From positions 6,673,085 through 6,737,084 of the forward strand of contig OX422192.1 in the NCBI GenBank assembly GCA_949130485.1: DNA of 64,000 nucleotides, read 5' to 3'. Source of the DNA: Agelas oroides (taxonomy: Eukaryota > Porifera > Demospongiae > Agelasida > Agelasidae). Below are positions 21,573-32,711 of this stretch, in pieces. A program made the position numbers and the translations under genes. Below the pieces are notes generated by a model that saw nothing but the letters and a program-made list of their open reading frames with translations, did no database searches and was not told the origin of the DNA. How positions within the stretch are numbered: the stretch's first letter is position 1; each line of letters starts with the position of its first letter.

Positions 21573-21940
21573 TCGCACAAGTTTTAGCATGTCCATTAAC
21601 CAGTCACTACAAACCTATAGCAATATATTTATTGTGTGTGGATTTGTGTAGTAGACTCTCTACATTCAACAGAAACAACTCTATTGAAAGTGAACCATCA
21701 CAACAATCCAAGTAACACAATGTGCAGCATTGTCCATTCACCAGTCACCACGGAAACTAATCCATTGATTCTTTATCATAAGTTGACTATCGTAGTCACA
21801 CAATGTATAGCATTGTCCATTCGCCCATTACTACAAATACTGCTTCATTGACTCTTTGTCCTCCAAAAGTGGACCATCGCAACGATCCTAGTCGCACAAA
21901 GTAGAGTATTGCTCATTCACCGGTTACAACAGACCCATAA
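21440..21940 (+). repeat. Degenerate tandem repeats running from the receptor tail into its 3' flank
   Basis: Units of roughly 85-140 bp share CATTCACCAGTCACTAC, then ACTCCATTGATTCTTT, AAAGTGGACCATC and AACGATCCTAGTCGCACAA. The first unit lies inside the receptor's last codons and the rest lie beyond the stop at 21570-21572. The cytoplasmic tail is therefore either the source of the repeats or was created by read-through into them. Confidence 0.65.
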
Positions 21941-22480
21941 TTTTTTTTTTTTTGGCTATTTTAGTTACTATATGCAAATTTGTACATTAGTGCAAACCAT
22001 TTTTATTATCTATTGTAACAGGGAGTCTCTTTAATGCCAGCCTAATTGTGCTATTGGAATTTCCGTATTAACTGGGTAATCCCAGGTAAACAAAATACAA
22101 AATGAGTGGGATATTGGATGGTTGATATTAACTAAATCCAGTTATACTACATTCCTAAAAACAGTACACATATACATAAATTTATGAGAAATTTAATAAA
22201 AATGCTTCTGTCATACATTTTGAGTTCTAATCTATAGTCACACTCCCCACAATCTAGGGTGGGGTGTGGCCGTATGACCAGCTAAGCTAGGCAAGACTAT
22301 GCATGATTTGGTGAACCCACACATTTGTGAGATGCAGCATAATTGTAGACTTTACATTTGTTTTTATCATATACTAGGCTGTGTGTGTATTAGTAGTTGG
22401 CTAGTTGGCTAGGCTTAGATAGTTCAGTCAATTAGAAATAGATCATAGTTACATAGTTATGTAGTCTAGATGATCTATTC
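21941..22480. other. Intergenic DNA
   Basis: A T-run at 21941-21954 and AT-rich sequence with AATAAA-like sites (for example near 22195). No gene is seen. Confidence 0.45.
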
Positions 22481-22806
22481 ATGGGAAAACAGGAAGGTCT
22501 TAGTTCACATAGCTCCGTGATCATGAGGTTGTGTAAAAGTGCAGAAGACCATGCCCAACGTGCAGGTTTATCTTCCTCCCCTCCTCTTCCCTCTTTCTTT
22601 CCTTTCCCTTCCCTCTCCCCTCACCTTCCCCAGAGAAAGCCCCTAGCATTGTATACATCTTCACAGAGAGCAAACACAATCTCCAGCTCATCGCACAGAA
22701 CACCAGTACAGGGGCCATCACACACAATGATACAATCCTACATGCATCAGGTCAGCTGGTGAGACAGATCAAGGGCAGTGGAACCACTCTAAGATGTAGT
22801 TCCTAA
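22481..22806 (+). CDS. Compact two-exon gene for an 85-residue protein
   Basis: Exon 1 is 22481-22565 (ATG to CAG|GTTTAT) and exon 2 is 22634-22806 (after a long C/T tract ending CCCCAG, to TAA). The 68-base intron has one of the strongest pyrimidine tracts in the window. Together they make exactly 86 codons including the stop. Across the junction the peptide reads SAEDHAQRA-EKAPSIVYIF. A stop codon lies in frame 12-20 bases upstream of the ATG, so the start is well bounded. The C-terminal half looks like alternating strand and helix (LQLIAQNTSTGAITHND). No signal peptide or family is recognised. The model depends on the proposed splice; unspliced exon 1 would stop at 22760-22762. Confidence 0.5.
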
Positions 22807-24226
22807 GTCTTCAAAGATTTGGCCTCTCATCTTTCTATAAAACCACCATAAGTTTCCCCGCCTCTCTGAACTTAGCCCTCATTTTCATTAGCTTTTGTGA
22901 GTCAAGTCCCAGTATGAAGTTTGTAATATCCATGAGATAGCTATCCCCATCTCCCAGTCACCTCAGCACAGCTGATGAGGTCTGGTGTTGGCTGAAACAC
23001 ATCTTAACATCTACACCTGCTCCTTTCAGGGAGATGTGGTTCATTGATTGATTGTTCATGTACTCATACAAATAAGGCCAGCCACCTCACTGCTTTTATT
23101 TGCATGAGATAGTGATCCCCACCTCCTAGCTACCTAGTCTCACTCCAGTGTAGATCATGGATGAGGCCTGCCTCGCATTCTGCATAGTGGATGACTCTCC
23201 GTAGCACCCAAGCCTGCCTAAACATGGAGATCCAATTACGGTTTATTCTTACGTACTTTACTGTAAGCAAGCTATGTATATCGAGGTATGTGTATCTTGC
23301 ATGCAGCCTACAATTGAAGTATGCATGCCCTTACAGTCTGTTATAAGGAAATTTGTATCACAGATGTACAATCATCATTGATTTTCAGAATTCTGTATGT
23401 TATATTGAAGAAAAATGGCTGTATGTCATTGTGAGGCACTACACCTTGCAAAGCTATTAATGATAACAAGTCTGTTGTCTTGAATTACTCCCCCAGTCGC
23501 ACTATATGCAACACATATCAATGTGCAATAGAGCCTGGGAACAGTAACAACGATGCCATACTGTGTATACATGTAGTTCAGGTTACAGTAAAGCTTAGGG
23601 CTTCTGAGTTCAACCATAAATCAAAACAGTATCTATTATGGTTCTGCATGGTGGTAGGTAACTATATAATTCTGTTTAGTCCTAAGTAGATTCTGAAAAG
23701 CTATCTTGACGTGTGTGTAGGTTCTAATTCTTGCAATTGTGACCATTTCATTAAATCAAACTTATAAAACTCACATGAACTTCGATCGATCATGAGCATA
23801 ATAACAGAATGTCTGCCGTATGCATTCGTATCAGCATGCATGTGCATAATATTATATGCAACTTTCATGAACAAATGCTCAAAAGCATTACTAATTAGCT
23901 ATATGATCAGATTGTGACGGACATACTGCATACCATGTTTTAACTTTGACTATATAGCTGAAGTTGAAGTAGTCTCATGTCCAACCCCCCATGGCCACCA
24001 TATCTTGCTGGGAGGTGCACAAGGTGAGTAAGCATATTATAATGGACATGCAGTTTTTGTGTAATTGTTACACATGCACATGCATGCACACACACACTCA
24101 CACACACTCACACACACACACACACATCATGCACAATTAATACATAACTCATACTACATTCATGCAGGTCCATACATACACACCCATGTATGGACACATG
24201 GGTTGTATACTGTTTTGTGAGGCAAT
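22807..24226. other. Intergenic DNA with a weak hammerhead-like core and a CA microsatellite
   Basis: CTGATGA (22972) with GAAAC (22994) encloses a possible 4-bp stem containing G-U pairs. A (CA)n tract lies at 24083-24126. A possible plus-strand exon with a GTGAGT donor ends at 24024 and reads EVEVVSCPTPHGHHILLGG; its neighbours could not be found. Confidence 0.4.
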
Positions 24227-24472
24227 CTACCTCTTCATTCCTTCCTTCTGGATCACATTCTCTAGAATGGCCTGCTCAGGGGACAGGTCTATGTCAATGG
24301 CTTCTATGCCATAGAAGGCAGCTACCCTAGCCACTAGCAAACCAGTTCTCTGTCAGACTTCATGCTTTGTGCAATTATGAAGATTGAATGCATGTATGCC
24401 TTCACCTTATAGCTATCCAAGAGGTAGGTACATACCTGCACCTAATTGCAAGGAGCGCTCAAAACCCCGAGT
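24227..24472 (-). CDS. Last two exons of an unidentified minus-strand gene
   Basis: The exon at 24436-24472 (37 nt, 12 codons plus one base, donor GTATGT) joins in phase to the exon at 24227-24333 (107 nt), giving a C-terminus of 47 residues. It contains RSLQLGAVARVAAFYGIEA and DIDLSPEQAILENVIQKEG and ends GMKR. The intron is 102 bases. The tail looks like a cytosolic helical protein. The plus strand of the second exon is also open, but its acceptor phase does not match any neighbouring exon. Upstream exons beyond 24476 were not identified. Confidence 0.5.
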
Positions 24473-26574
24473 CTATGCTTGTAAACTGGCAATGATTCTC
24501 ATTTCCATCCCTCAGCTATCATCGTTTTAATCATAAGTGAATGAATATTTATGCAGTCTGCTAGCTACACAATTCATGCATGTATTGAAGTCTGGGCCGT
24601 CTGCTGACTGCACTCACCTCAATATTAATGTGCAGAAGTAATTATGTACCACCTCAAATAGCTATAGTTTGTATATATACCAACAGCTTGTTAATTAAGA
24701 ACCCACTGCCTTTACAATTAGAGAGCTAACTAAACATAATTCCAAATGCATCACAAATGTGTGGGGGCCTTTATTTATTTAAATGGGAGCCCTTGTTTAT
24801 AAATGCACCCCATCATTTATAAATAAGAGCTTTCAATGGGAGTCCTCATTTATAAATGTGCCCTATCATTTATAAGTGAAGACATTTGTCTTAGTTTTGG
24901 TACAAACAGCTTATTTTTGTCATGCATACCCCATAACATGTTCATGGGATTTCACTCAATAGCTGAATGTGCATTGCACGTACGATATGCACACCACTCT
25001 AAAATGTGATCTACACCCTTAAGCAGTACCCACTGCCTTTTACAGTGGTATCATGAAGTTGTAGTTATGTCTGTACTGCATCACAGCAACTGCTTATATT
25101 TAACCTACAGTGACACATCCTACTCCATGTATGCCATAGTAAGGTATGCATGTTTGTGTTGTCTTGCATGTGGTTAAGGTGTGTCTATTTAGTACTTACA
25201 GTAAGAGTTTGGAGGAATGGAACCCCCCAAAAAGGAACCAAACAAGGTAGGAACATCATCACCATCCCTACATTCTTCCAACCACGCACATACAGCCTGC
25301 TACATGCCACATTAGCCTATTCAGACAGTGAATGATTGTAGTACTTCCACTAAATATAAATTCACAACATAACTCATTCCTCGTGCACACCAATGTGCAC
25401 TGCAGATCGACTGCTCTCTCTACACCTTGCACATACAATTGTTACAACTTAGCAAAGCGCTCTGACTTCTAACAACTGTATGGCTAGTGACAACTATTTT
25501 TTTCAACTTTAAGAAATGTCAATAGTTCAATGTACTCATATCCATGCATTTGCATACAAGGTTGTACAATTATCCTAATTAACTAGCACCACATAGGATG
25601 TTTGGCAAAACAGCAAATATGTAGGGATGGTGTAAAAGTATCGTGTCATTCCCATCTTGTTTTGGTTGTTTTTGAGGGGCTCCATCCCTACTCCCCATGA
25701 TGCACCTGTTATCTTTATTGGACTCCATCCTCTCTTTTCAACCATGAGTGAATGGATGTGCAGTCCTCTAAGTACAATACTGAGACCATGCAACTACACT
25801 CCTCTCAAGTTTAATGCAATGAAGTTAAACTAACTTAGCTGTAGGCCTCCATTGCATCATCAAGATATTTTTGTAATGCACATTCCGCCATATGGGAATC
25901 ATAGTTGCAGGATTTCATGAAAACTGTATACCGTAGCTGAGGATGCCAAGATGCATGGACATCATATTCTGTTACTAGCAACATGTAGCTCATTCCCTGG
26001 CTCTCTCCTCAAAAAGAGCCAGCAATACACACACTTCTCTGCAATCTCATTTTTATTGTACATATTGTGGCAGTAGCCACTATCTATTACAGTAAAAATT
26101 CAGTTATATCACAAAGGGTTGTAAGTCCTCACTGCATCACAGCAACTGCTTGACTTATCATATACATTGACACATTCTTCTCACATGGGATTCAGGTGTG
26201 CCCTATACATAAGGTTTGAAGAAATCCACTGTTTGTGGACAACATCCTGCATGTGGTTCAGGTGTGTCTAATTACAGTGAGAATTTAAGGCTTCTGAATT
26301 GGTGAAATGCGTGCTTAGCTATAAAATAATATTATAACCTGCTCAATCATTCTGCATGGTGAAAGCAGCATTATTGTTACATAAGCCAAAATAGGCGTCA
26401 AACAAACAGGAAGTATGTTAAGTGATGGCATACAACTGCAATGTGCTGACATGATATATAGCTGAAGCATGTTCATTGCAAAGTACAAACGGCGACTCTG
26501 CTGCAGTGTAAGAGGTGAGGTCTGCATGCAAACAACTATAGTAAATTGATGCTAAATAACGTTCTTAATCTGGC
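24473..26574. other. Intergenic or intronic DNA with one degenerate foldback
   Basis: Short direct duplications of the CATTTATAAAT type lie at 24790-24880. The stretch 25206-25690 is flanked by divergent inverted arms of the GGATGGAACCCTC family. No other structure or gene is supported. Confidence 0.4.
25206..25690. repeat. Degenerate foldback of the GGATGGAACCCTC family
   Basis: Left arm GGAATGGAACCCCCCAAAAA and right arm TTTTTGAGGGGCTCCATCCC are inverse complements with mismatches. Between the arms the order TAGGAACATCATC...TCATTCCCATCTTG matches the family member at 48378-49190. Confidence 0.6.
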
Positions 26575-29130
26575 ATGCTTATAAGATGCTTTGTTATTGC
26601 ATTCATGTTAGTGTACCTCCTTTCTGCTCACCATCACAGAATGCAGCAAGCAATCATCCTAATCACTGCTCTTCTACCTGCCCTCTTGCTGCCAATCTGT
26701 GTTGCAGAGCATGTCTATTATGTCACCCCAAACTCGGAAACTCCCTGTCCCTCAACACCATGTCACAATCTCAGCTACTACACCACATTTCCCCAGCAGT
26801 GGATGTACTTCAGATCCAACACAACCTTCCAGTTTCTTCCAGGGATACACATTCTGGATACAGATGGACTTGTCCATATCAACTCTGAACACAACATAGC
26901 ACTAAAAGGTCACCCTGGACATGAAGTGTCACCACCTGAGTCTAAAATTTCTTTCCAGCCATCCAGCAAAATCTGGTGCACCAAACCTGCTGGTTTCATG
27001 TTTGAGTTTGTGGAGAACCTGTTAATAGCAAATTTGTCCTTCACCAATTGTGGTTCATCGTTTCATGATGAATACCAAAACAGGGTAGGTTTTTCTAGTT
27101 CAACACTACAGTTTTTTGAGGTTACAAATCTTGCAATTTCACATGTAGTTGTTCAGAACAGCACTGGCTATGGAATGATAAGCTATAATCCAGGAGGAAG
27201 TGCAGAGATTTCTCAATCAGCATTTTTATTCAACCATGGTGACACTAAGTACACTGGTGGCAATATGATGATGTTAATCGCCAACAGTGAAATTGAAGTT
27301 GAACATGACTGCAGTGAATTGGGGGTTAACTATACATACCTTTCACTCACTATTCAGTCCACATACATCCTCTATGGGGATACACCACAGCCCAATACAT
27401 TATTCTCACAAGGTTTGGATGTTGTCCTTGGCTATTCCTGCACTAATGTTGATATCAAGCTAGACAATGTTACTCTTTCTAACAATGGTAGAAAGCATGC
27501 ATCGACCAAATTTGGTGGCAATCTACGTATTTTCTCTACATCAATTCCAAGTGTTTACCGGCGTGTTACTATTGTCAACTGTTACATTGAAGGTGGAGTA
27601 GCCTCATATGCTGGGGGAGGCATTGCCATCATTATAGGTGATACAACCCTAGTAGAAGAAGACCAGAAATGCCTCAACGCAACTAACAACTCAGCAAATA
27701 AGATCAATATTTCCAATACAGTTGTGACAAGCAACACTGGTGGTGGGGTGTCTGTTTACATCAACGCCTGTACCAAATACACCATTGAAATTAGCCAGGT
27801 CACATTATATGATAACAAGATTACTTACTCACCAACTGGTGTGGGCTTCGGTGGAAATCTCCAAGTTACTTTGATGCCCATTCTTGCAGAGACGCCACTG
27901 TTTCATTTCTTGAGCATAAGTAACAGTACATTGCAATCTGGAATTGGACCATCAGGTGGTGGTGCAGGAATAGTAGTAGGATTTGCAGACCCTTTTCAAG
28001 ATGGTACAGCCTATCATTGGATGTCCATAACAAATACACAGTTCATTGGTAATATTGGTGAGTATGGAGGGGGAATGGCCATTATGATTGTCTACCCACA
28101 CAGCAGCTACAATTTGAAAAGGATACCTCCACATAAAAGTGTAGGTACTGTACATGTACACAACACTACTTTTGTGGACAATACTGCTTGGATAGGATCT
28201 GCCATATTTGTCAACAACTTTCTCAACCCACTTGCTATTGGAGGATCACACTATTTCACATTTGAGCAGACTTCATTCCATCATAACCATAATGATCTAA
28301 GGCTCAATACATCATGGTCAGCGTTCTATAGATTCAGCCTGTCTGTTAGACTGACCAGCAAAATGCATCCGTCAACAGCCTTTTTCTCTGCGGTACACAA
28401 TGTAACTTTTTCTAACTCTGAATTTACTCAAAATAGTGCAACAGCCTTGACTTCTGAGCGAACCAACATATTCTTTCATGGCAACAACTGTTTCAAGGAA
28501 AACAATGGGACATATGGAGGTGGACTGCAGTTACTGTTGTATTCTTTCGTGCATCTTCTGCCTCCAGTGAATGTACTCTTCATTGACAACCATGCCACTA
28601 AACTAGGTGGTGCTATATACTTTGGAGATGATCACACCATCATGGGGAACACTTGCTTTTTAACACTGGCTAGGTTGGAAGATGCTGATGCAACAGTTCA
28701 CTTCATCAATAACACAGCAGTTGATGCTGCTGATGCAATTTATGGCAACCCTATTAAAGTGTGCAAAGAAAGTTCTATAATTTGGATGCCTTTAATTGTT
28801 AAGAACATATACTCTGTGTTGAATGTCAGTGGGCAATCTGGAAATTCCATTGTAGCAACCGACCCACGTAGAGTATGTTTCTGTGAACACAGCGAGCCCA
28901 ACTGTACTAAACTGTTCTATTCAACGGAAGCATTTCCTGGAGAGGATTTAGCCATATCCTTGGTAGCAGTAGGTCAGGAAAATGGAACAGTCCCAGGCAC
29001 AGTACATGCAAATGTCAATGAACCTGCCACTATGGGTGACTTCCAGGAATTGCAGAAAACCAGCCGCCACTGCACCAATGTTACATACACTATTTTTTCA
29101 AACAGCTCACCATTAATGAAGTTTCCTTAA
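26575..29130 (+). CDS. Beta-helix ectodomain of a large membrane protein (frame 1)
   Basis: The frame is open from ATG 26575, but ATG 26641 is the better start. It begins MQQAIILITALLPALLLPIC, a typical signal peptide with likely cleavage before EHVYYVTP. The following 800 or so residues have recurring Asn-Asn-Thr/Ser-x-x-Asn motifs and Gly-Gly-Gly turns (YAGGGIAI, YGGGMAI, YGGGLQL, LGGAIYFG), as expected for a right-handed parallel beta-helix of the polymorphic-outer-membrane-protein repeat type. Many N-glycosylation sequons agree with an extracellular location. The frame ends prematurely at 29130; the homologous continuation is in another frame from about 29100. Confidence 0.75.
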   Translation: MLIRCFVIAFMLVYLLSAHHHRMQQAIILITALLPALLLPICVAEHVYYVTPNSETPCPSTPCHNLSYYTTFPQQWMYFRSNTTFQFLPGIHILDTDGLVHINSEHNIALKGHPGHEVSPPESKISFQPSSKIWCTKPAGFMFEFVENLLIANLSFTNCGSSFHDEYQNRVGFSSSTLQFFEVTNLAISHVVVQNSTGYGMISYNPGGSAEISQSAFLFNHGDTKYTGGNMMMLIANSEIEVEHDCSELGVNYTYLSLTIQSTYILYGDTPQPNTLFSQGLDVVLGYSCTNVDIKLDNVTLSNNGRKHASTKFGGNLRIFSTSIPSVYRRVTIVNCYIEGGVASYAGGGIAIIIGDTTLVEEDQKCLNATNNSANKINISNTVVTSNTGGGVSVYINACTKYTIEISQVTLYDNKITYSPTGVGFGGNLQVTLMPILAETPLFHFLSISNSTLQSGIGPSGGGAGIVVGFADPFQDGTAYHWMSITNTQFIGNIGEYGGGMAIMIVYPHSSYNLKRIPPHKSVGTVHVHNTTFVDNTAWIGSAIFVNNFLNPLAIGGSHYFTFEQTSFHHNHNDLRLNTSWSAFYRFSLSVRLTSKMHPSTAFFSAVHNVTFSNSEFTQNSATALTSERTNIFFHGNNCFKENNGTYGGGLQLLLYSFVHLLPPVNVLFIDNHATKLGGAIYFGDDHTIMGNTCFLTLARLEDADATVHFINNTAVDAADAIYGNPIKVCKESSIIWMPLIVKNIYSVLNVSGQSGNSIVATDPRRVCFCEHSEPNCTKLFYSTEAFPGEDLAISLVAVGQENGTVPGTVHANVNEPATMGDFQELQKTSRHCTNVTYTIFSNSSPLMKFP

Positions 29131-29484
29131 ATGCGATCACATCCACGATCACCATTCCTCAAATCATACTTGTTCATCTTCTTCCCTGTCCATTAGGGTT
29201 TACACTTACCACTGCAGGTACCCAACAAAAGTGTGACTGTATACACTTGCTGCAAAGACACGGCTTCATCTGTGATATTCGTAGCCAGACAGTTGAGCGC
29301 CCACAGGGATATTGGGTGGGATATACCAATGCAGTTACTAATGGTAGCAATAAGACGGTGGTAACTTTACACCAACACTGCCCATTTGATTACTGCATTT
29401 CAGCAACCATGAACATGAGCCTGAGAAATCCCAATAAGCAGTGTTCATTCAACCGTTCTGGAATTCTTTGTGGAAAATGCAAAG

Positions 29485-30837
29485 CAGGTCTTTGGGACCT
29501 CACAATGTCTGAAATGCTCCAACACAAGTTTGTTACTGATATTTGCATTTATAGCAGCTGGCCTACTTTTTGTGGTATTGCTAAGCAAATGCAACATCAC
29601 CATTTCCAAAGGAACCCTTAATGGACTGATCCTCTATGCAAATATAATACAAATGAACAAAGCCAGTTTCTTTACACTTGGCTACACTAGCTCTCTAGCA
29701 ATGTTTATTGCCTGGCTAAACTTGGACCTTGGCATTCAAACGTGCTTTTACAATGGGATGGATATGTATGCCAAAGCTTGGCTTCAGTTTGTGTTCCCCA
29801 TCTATATCTGGGTGATAGCACTTTCTATGATTGTTTCAAGTCACTATTCCACCAGTGCAGCGAAAGTAGTAGGTAGAAATGCACCCCAAGTACTGGCAAC
29901 CCTCTTTCTCCTTTCGTACACAAAGGTCATCAGAACAGTGATTGCAGCACTTTCATTCACATCACTTGAACCAAAAGGGCATCCACCAGTTTGGTTGTAT
30001 GATGGAAACATTCAGTACCTTAGTGGGAAGCATATACCTCTTTTCCTTACTGCAGTGATTGCTCTGCTCACTTTGTCTATCCCCTACACCTTGTTCATTC
30101 TTTTTGCCCAGTGCCTCCAAAGGTCAACGTGTAAGTTTGCCAGGGTCATAATACGGAGATCAAAACCCATCATTGATGCCCACACTGGTCCATACAAGGA
30201 CAAATTTCGCTTCTGGGCTGGCTTACTCCTTTTGGTTCGAATTTTTCTCCTAGTTGCATTTGCTGGGAACATTTCAGGTGATCCATCACTCAACCTCCTT
30301 CTTGTATTAACAACGGTGCTCTGCCTTCTTGCTTTGCAGTGGGCTTTCCATGGGCTATATAAACAGTGGCCACTGGACATTCTTGAAGCATTCTTCCTTG
30401 TGAACACCAGTATGCTCTCTGCTGCTACACTATACCTCAGACAATCTGGTGGAAATCAAGCTGCTGCAACAGATATATCTGTCAGTGCAACCATAACAGT
30501 TTTCATTGGGATTATAGTGTACCACATTGCTACACATACCACTACTGTGAAGCTGCTGGCAAAGATGTCAACCTGTTACCAAATGACCAAGAACCATCAC
30601 AAGAACAGTGCAACGCTTACACGTCAGCTAGTGAACATAGTAGATGAGGAAACTGGTGACAGATCTGATTCACAAGAGGACAATTTGGCACAACCCTTTG
30701 CCAGAGTGCAGCCTCTGAGGCTGACATTTGATGAAAATAATGAGCCTGTTTTAGTTGCCAATGAGGAGAACCAAGCAAGTGTGCAGATACCCACTCTTGA
30801 TGAAGACAAGACATTGTCCATCACTCACAACGAGTAG
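29485..30837 (+). CDS. Multi-pass membrane domain of the same protein
   Basis: From VFGTSQCLKCSN the frame runs about 450 residues to TAG at 30835-30837. About eight hydrophobic helices are visible. The diagnostic stretches AWLNLDLGIQTCFYNGMD, HYSTSAAKVVGRNAPQVLAT, GPYKDKFRFWAGLLLL and GDPSLNLL match a family of beta-helix/multi-pass proteins I associate with demosponge genomes. The acidic cytoplasmic tail of about 90 residues lacks motifs I recognise. The ATG at 29470 is out of frame with the cysteine-rich linker before it and is unlikely to be a real start. No enzyme motif is seen; a sensing or adhesion role is only a guess. Confidence 0.75.
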   Translation, partial: QVFGTSQCLKCSNTSLLLIFAFIAAGLLFVVLLSKCNITISKGTLNGLILYANIIQMNKASFFTLGYTSSLAMFIAWLNLDLGIQTCFYNGMDMYAKAWLQFVFPIYIWVIALSMIVSSHYSTSAAKVVGRNAPQVLATLFLLSYTKVIRTVIAALSFTSLEPKGHPPVWLYDGNIQYLSGKHIPLFLTAVIALLTLSIPYTLFILFAQCLQRSTCKFARVIIRRSKPIIDAHTGPYKDKFRFWAGLLLLVRIFLLVAFAGNISGDPSLNLLLVLTTVLCLLALQWAFHGLYKQWPLDILEAFFLVNTSMLSAATLYLRQSGGNQAAATDISVSATITVFIGIIVYHIATHTTTVKLLAKMSTCYQMTKNHHKNSATLTRQLVNIVDEETGDRSDSQEDNLAQPFARVQPLRLTFDENNEPVLVANEENQASVQIPTLDEDKTLSITHNE

Positions 30838-32142
30838 TACAATAACATTATTATTAGCTTATCTTGTACTCCTAAATGCCTGATTACGCTTCACAACACA
30901 TTTACGCTGCACATCATCTGCACACCAGTTCATAAACAAAGATTCTTGATCATGTGTACATGTTTAATTCATTCAAGAGCAATAGTTAATTCATTCCTTT
31001 TGAATCAAGTAACCCCTTAATTGATTTCACACATCGTTCAAGCACACAATCATAATCTCCCATCTATTATCCGGGTATGATACTGTATAGCATGATTAAT
31101 TGGGTATCACTCGTTTGTGGATCTGAGTGTTGATGCCGCTCCTGCTGGCTGAGGCCACAAAATGTTACTGTGAATTTGTGGTAACTGCTGCTATATACTT
31201 GGAGCAGAACTGGTCAGATTGAGGAGCCAGCAATGGGAGGGGCTGCAACTGCATGTGTCAAGTGGGAGTAAACAGTATCTAACTCTGAGGAACTCTCTAG
31301 AAATATAGGTGGAGAACGCCTGGGGAAGAGGCAATGTAGGATAGGTGGAGAACGCCTGGGGAAGAGGCAATGTAGGATAGGTGGAGAACGCCTGGGGAAG
31401 AGGCAACGTAGGATATCAAATGTATGCCAGTGTTCGTGGAGCAATATAACTTGGGTATTTGCTAATCTTGGGTTCATTGTACACACTCTGTGTCATTACT
31501 GTGGAATGATAGCGACTGCTGCAGACAACAAGGTCTCGGAAGCGGCTTGAAGAGCTGCAAGTTAAGCATGAGGGTTGAACATCTTGGTACAAACAAATAC
31601 AATCCGTTGCTTTCCTGTGTCTCAAACTTGTTCACATCTTGGCACCTCTCCTCAAGTCACGGTCTATAGTGCATGGATATTTGCTGAGCACATACAGCTG
31701 TGGAATCAGAATTCTTTCAGCTTTGGGGCATGGAGTCAGGGTGGTGTAGACTATATTGTCAGCCCTTTTCACAGCACAGTTACTGGAGTTGTGGTAAGGG
31801 GTTTAAGAAGCTCTTCTGTTATTTGGTCCAGTTACGCAGACCTCTCTGGTTCGGGTCCTCACAAGCTAATCGCTCTGTCTTTAATACACTGAGCACTCCC
31901 GTTGGCGGCAGTGTCACGCAGCACGTTAATAATCAGTCTCCGTCTTGCTAGTCGAGCCTCCCTTTCCTCACCGTTTTCAAGTCCCTGTTACGTTGGTTCT
32001 CACTGTTCAGCCTTCTGCCCTGCTAGTCTTCTCTCTTGAACAATAGTGGTCAACATGCATCAACATGCAATGTGGAAATATTGCATCGCGCACAAATGGG
32101 GCAGGATGCGTATATACGGAATACGTACGTACCATATATATA
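30838..32142. other. 3' flank with a 36-bp minisatellite
   Basis: Apart from 31305-31412, no repeat or gene is supported. Open frames near 31575-31950 have no splice or domain support. Confidence 0.45.
31305..31412. repeat. 36-bp minisatellite, three units
   Basis: Units at 31305-31340, 31341-31376 and 31377-31412 differ at one position. Since 36 is divisible by three, the minus strand shows a 12-residue repeat (starting FPRRSPPIL), but no gene context supports translation. Confidence 0.9.
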
Positions 32143-32430
32143 CAAGACTTAAAAAACATTAAAAATGTAAAAGGATGTAGGGATGGCATGCCAAAAAGCA
32201 TGCAAACAAGGTAGGGATGATACTAGCAGAATGCGTTGAATTGTGGGGCGAGCCTGAGCAAGCAGTGCATGGCATGGAGAGAAGAGCAGCAGCAAGCAGT
32301 GGCATGAAGAGGAAAGACCAACAATTCAGTTGGTTGTTGCTTTTGCACTTACGACTTATGTAACCCGAATAGGCGGAGGATGTGCACGTGGCGTGTATTC
32401 GCACTCATCTGATCTCCGGTGCCTCAGCAG

Positions 32431-32580
32431 TTACCCTCGTTCCTAGGCCCGAAGACTGGGCGAGGCTACTCAGCAGTAGTCTTAGATCGTTCTCAGGCCC
32501 CGCCCATCTCTCCGTCGCTTTTCTATGCCGGAATGCTAGGCGGGGCCTGTGAACGAAGCTACAGTAGTCTCGTGAGACTA
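32431..32580. mobile_element. 150-bp foldback MITE (9-bp duplication family), compound
   Basis: It is flanked by identical CCTCAGCAG at 32422-32430 and 32581-32589. Inside are two tandemly arranged CTCGTTC..AGGCC palindromes, and the right end reads CGTGAGACTA. The left end is slightly altered (TTACCCTCGTTCC). It looks like one family member carrying another. Confidence 0.75.
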
Positions 32581-32711
32581 CCTCAGCAGCTGCACGAGCA
32601 GTACGCCTTGCTTTCTCTTTTGTCCTGGGCTTACTCAGCCTGTGTTCGTTTTGCTCTGCTGTTTCAACAGCGGGGCGCGCTGTCACGTTCGATTTTACGT
32701 TTCTCTTTCAG

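Larger units (their letters stand above)
26575..30837 (+). pseudogene. Whole beta-helix/multi-pass gene, interrupted by two frameshifts
   Basis: The two long frames and a short intermediate one (29100-29490, coding a cysteine-rich linker with LLPCPLGFTL, CDCIHLLQRHGFICDI and HCPFDYC) are parts of one protein. The reading frame moves by one near 29095-29115 and back near 29488-29494, so the downstream part returns to the original frame. At the second break the short repeat GGTCT suggests a small deletion. The gene appears intronless. Either it is a recent pseudogene or the consensus has two indel errors; codon quality on both sides is otherwise intact. Confidence 0.6.

Noticed and set aside
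22972-22998. Second hammerhead-like core
   Set aside because: Only a 4-bp stem with G-U pairs and no flanking Penelope sequence; too weak to call as an RNA gene.
29470-29621. ATG at 29470 as the start of a separate membrane protein
   Set aside because: The cysteine-rich linker immediately upstream belongs to the same family in another frame; the ATG arises only from the frameshifted reading.
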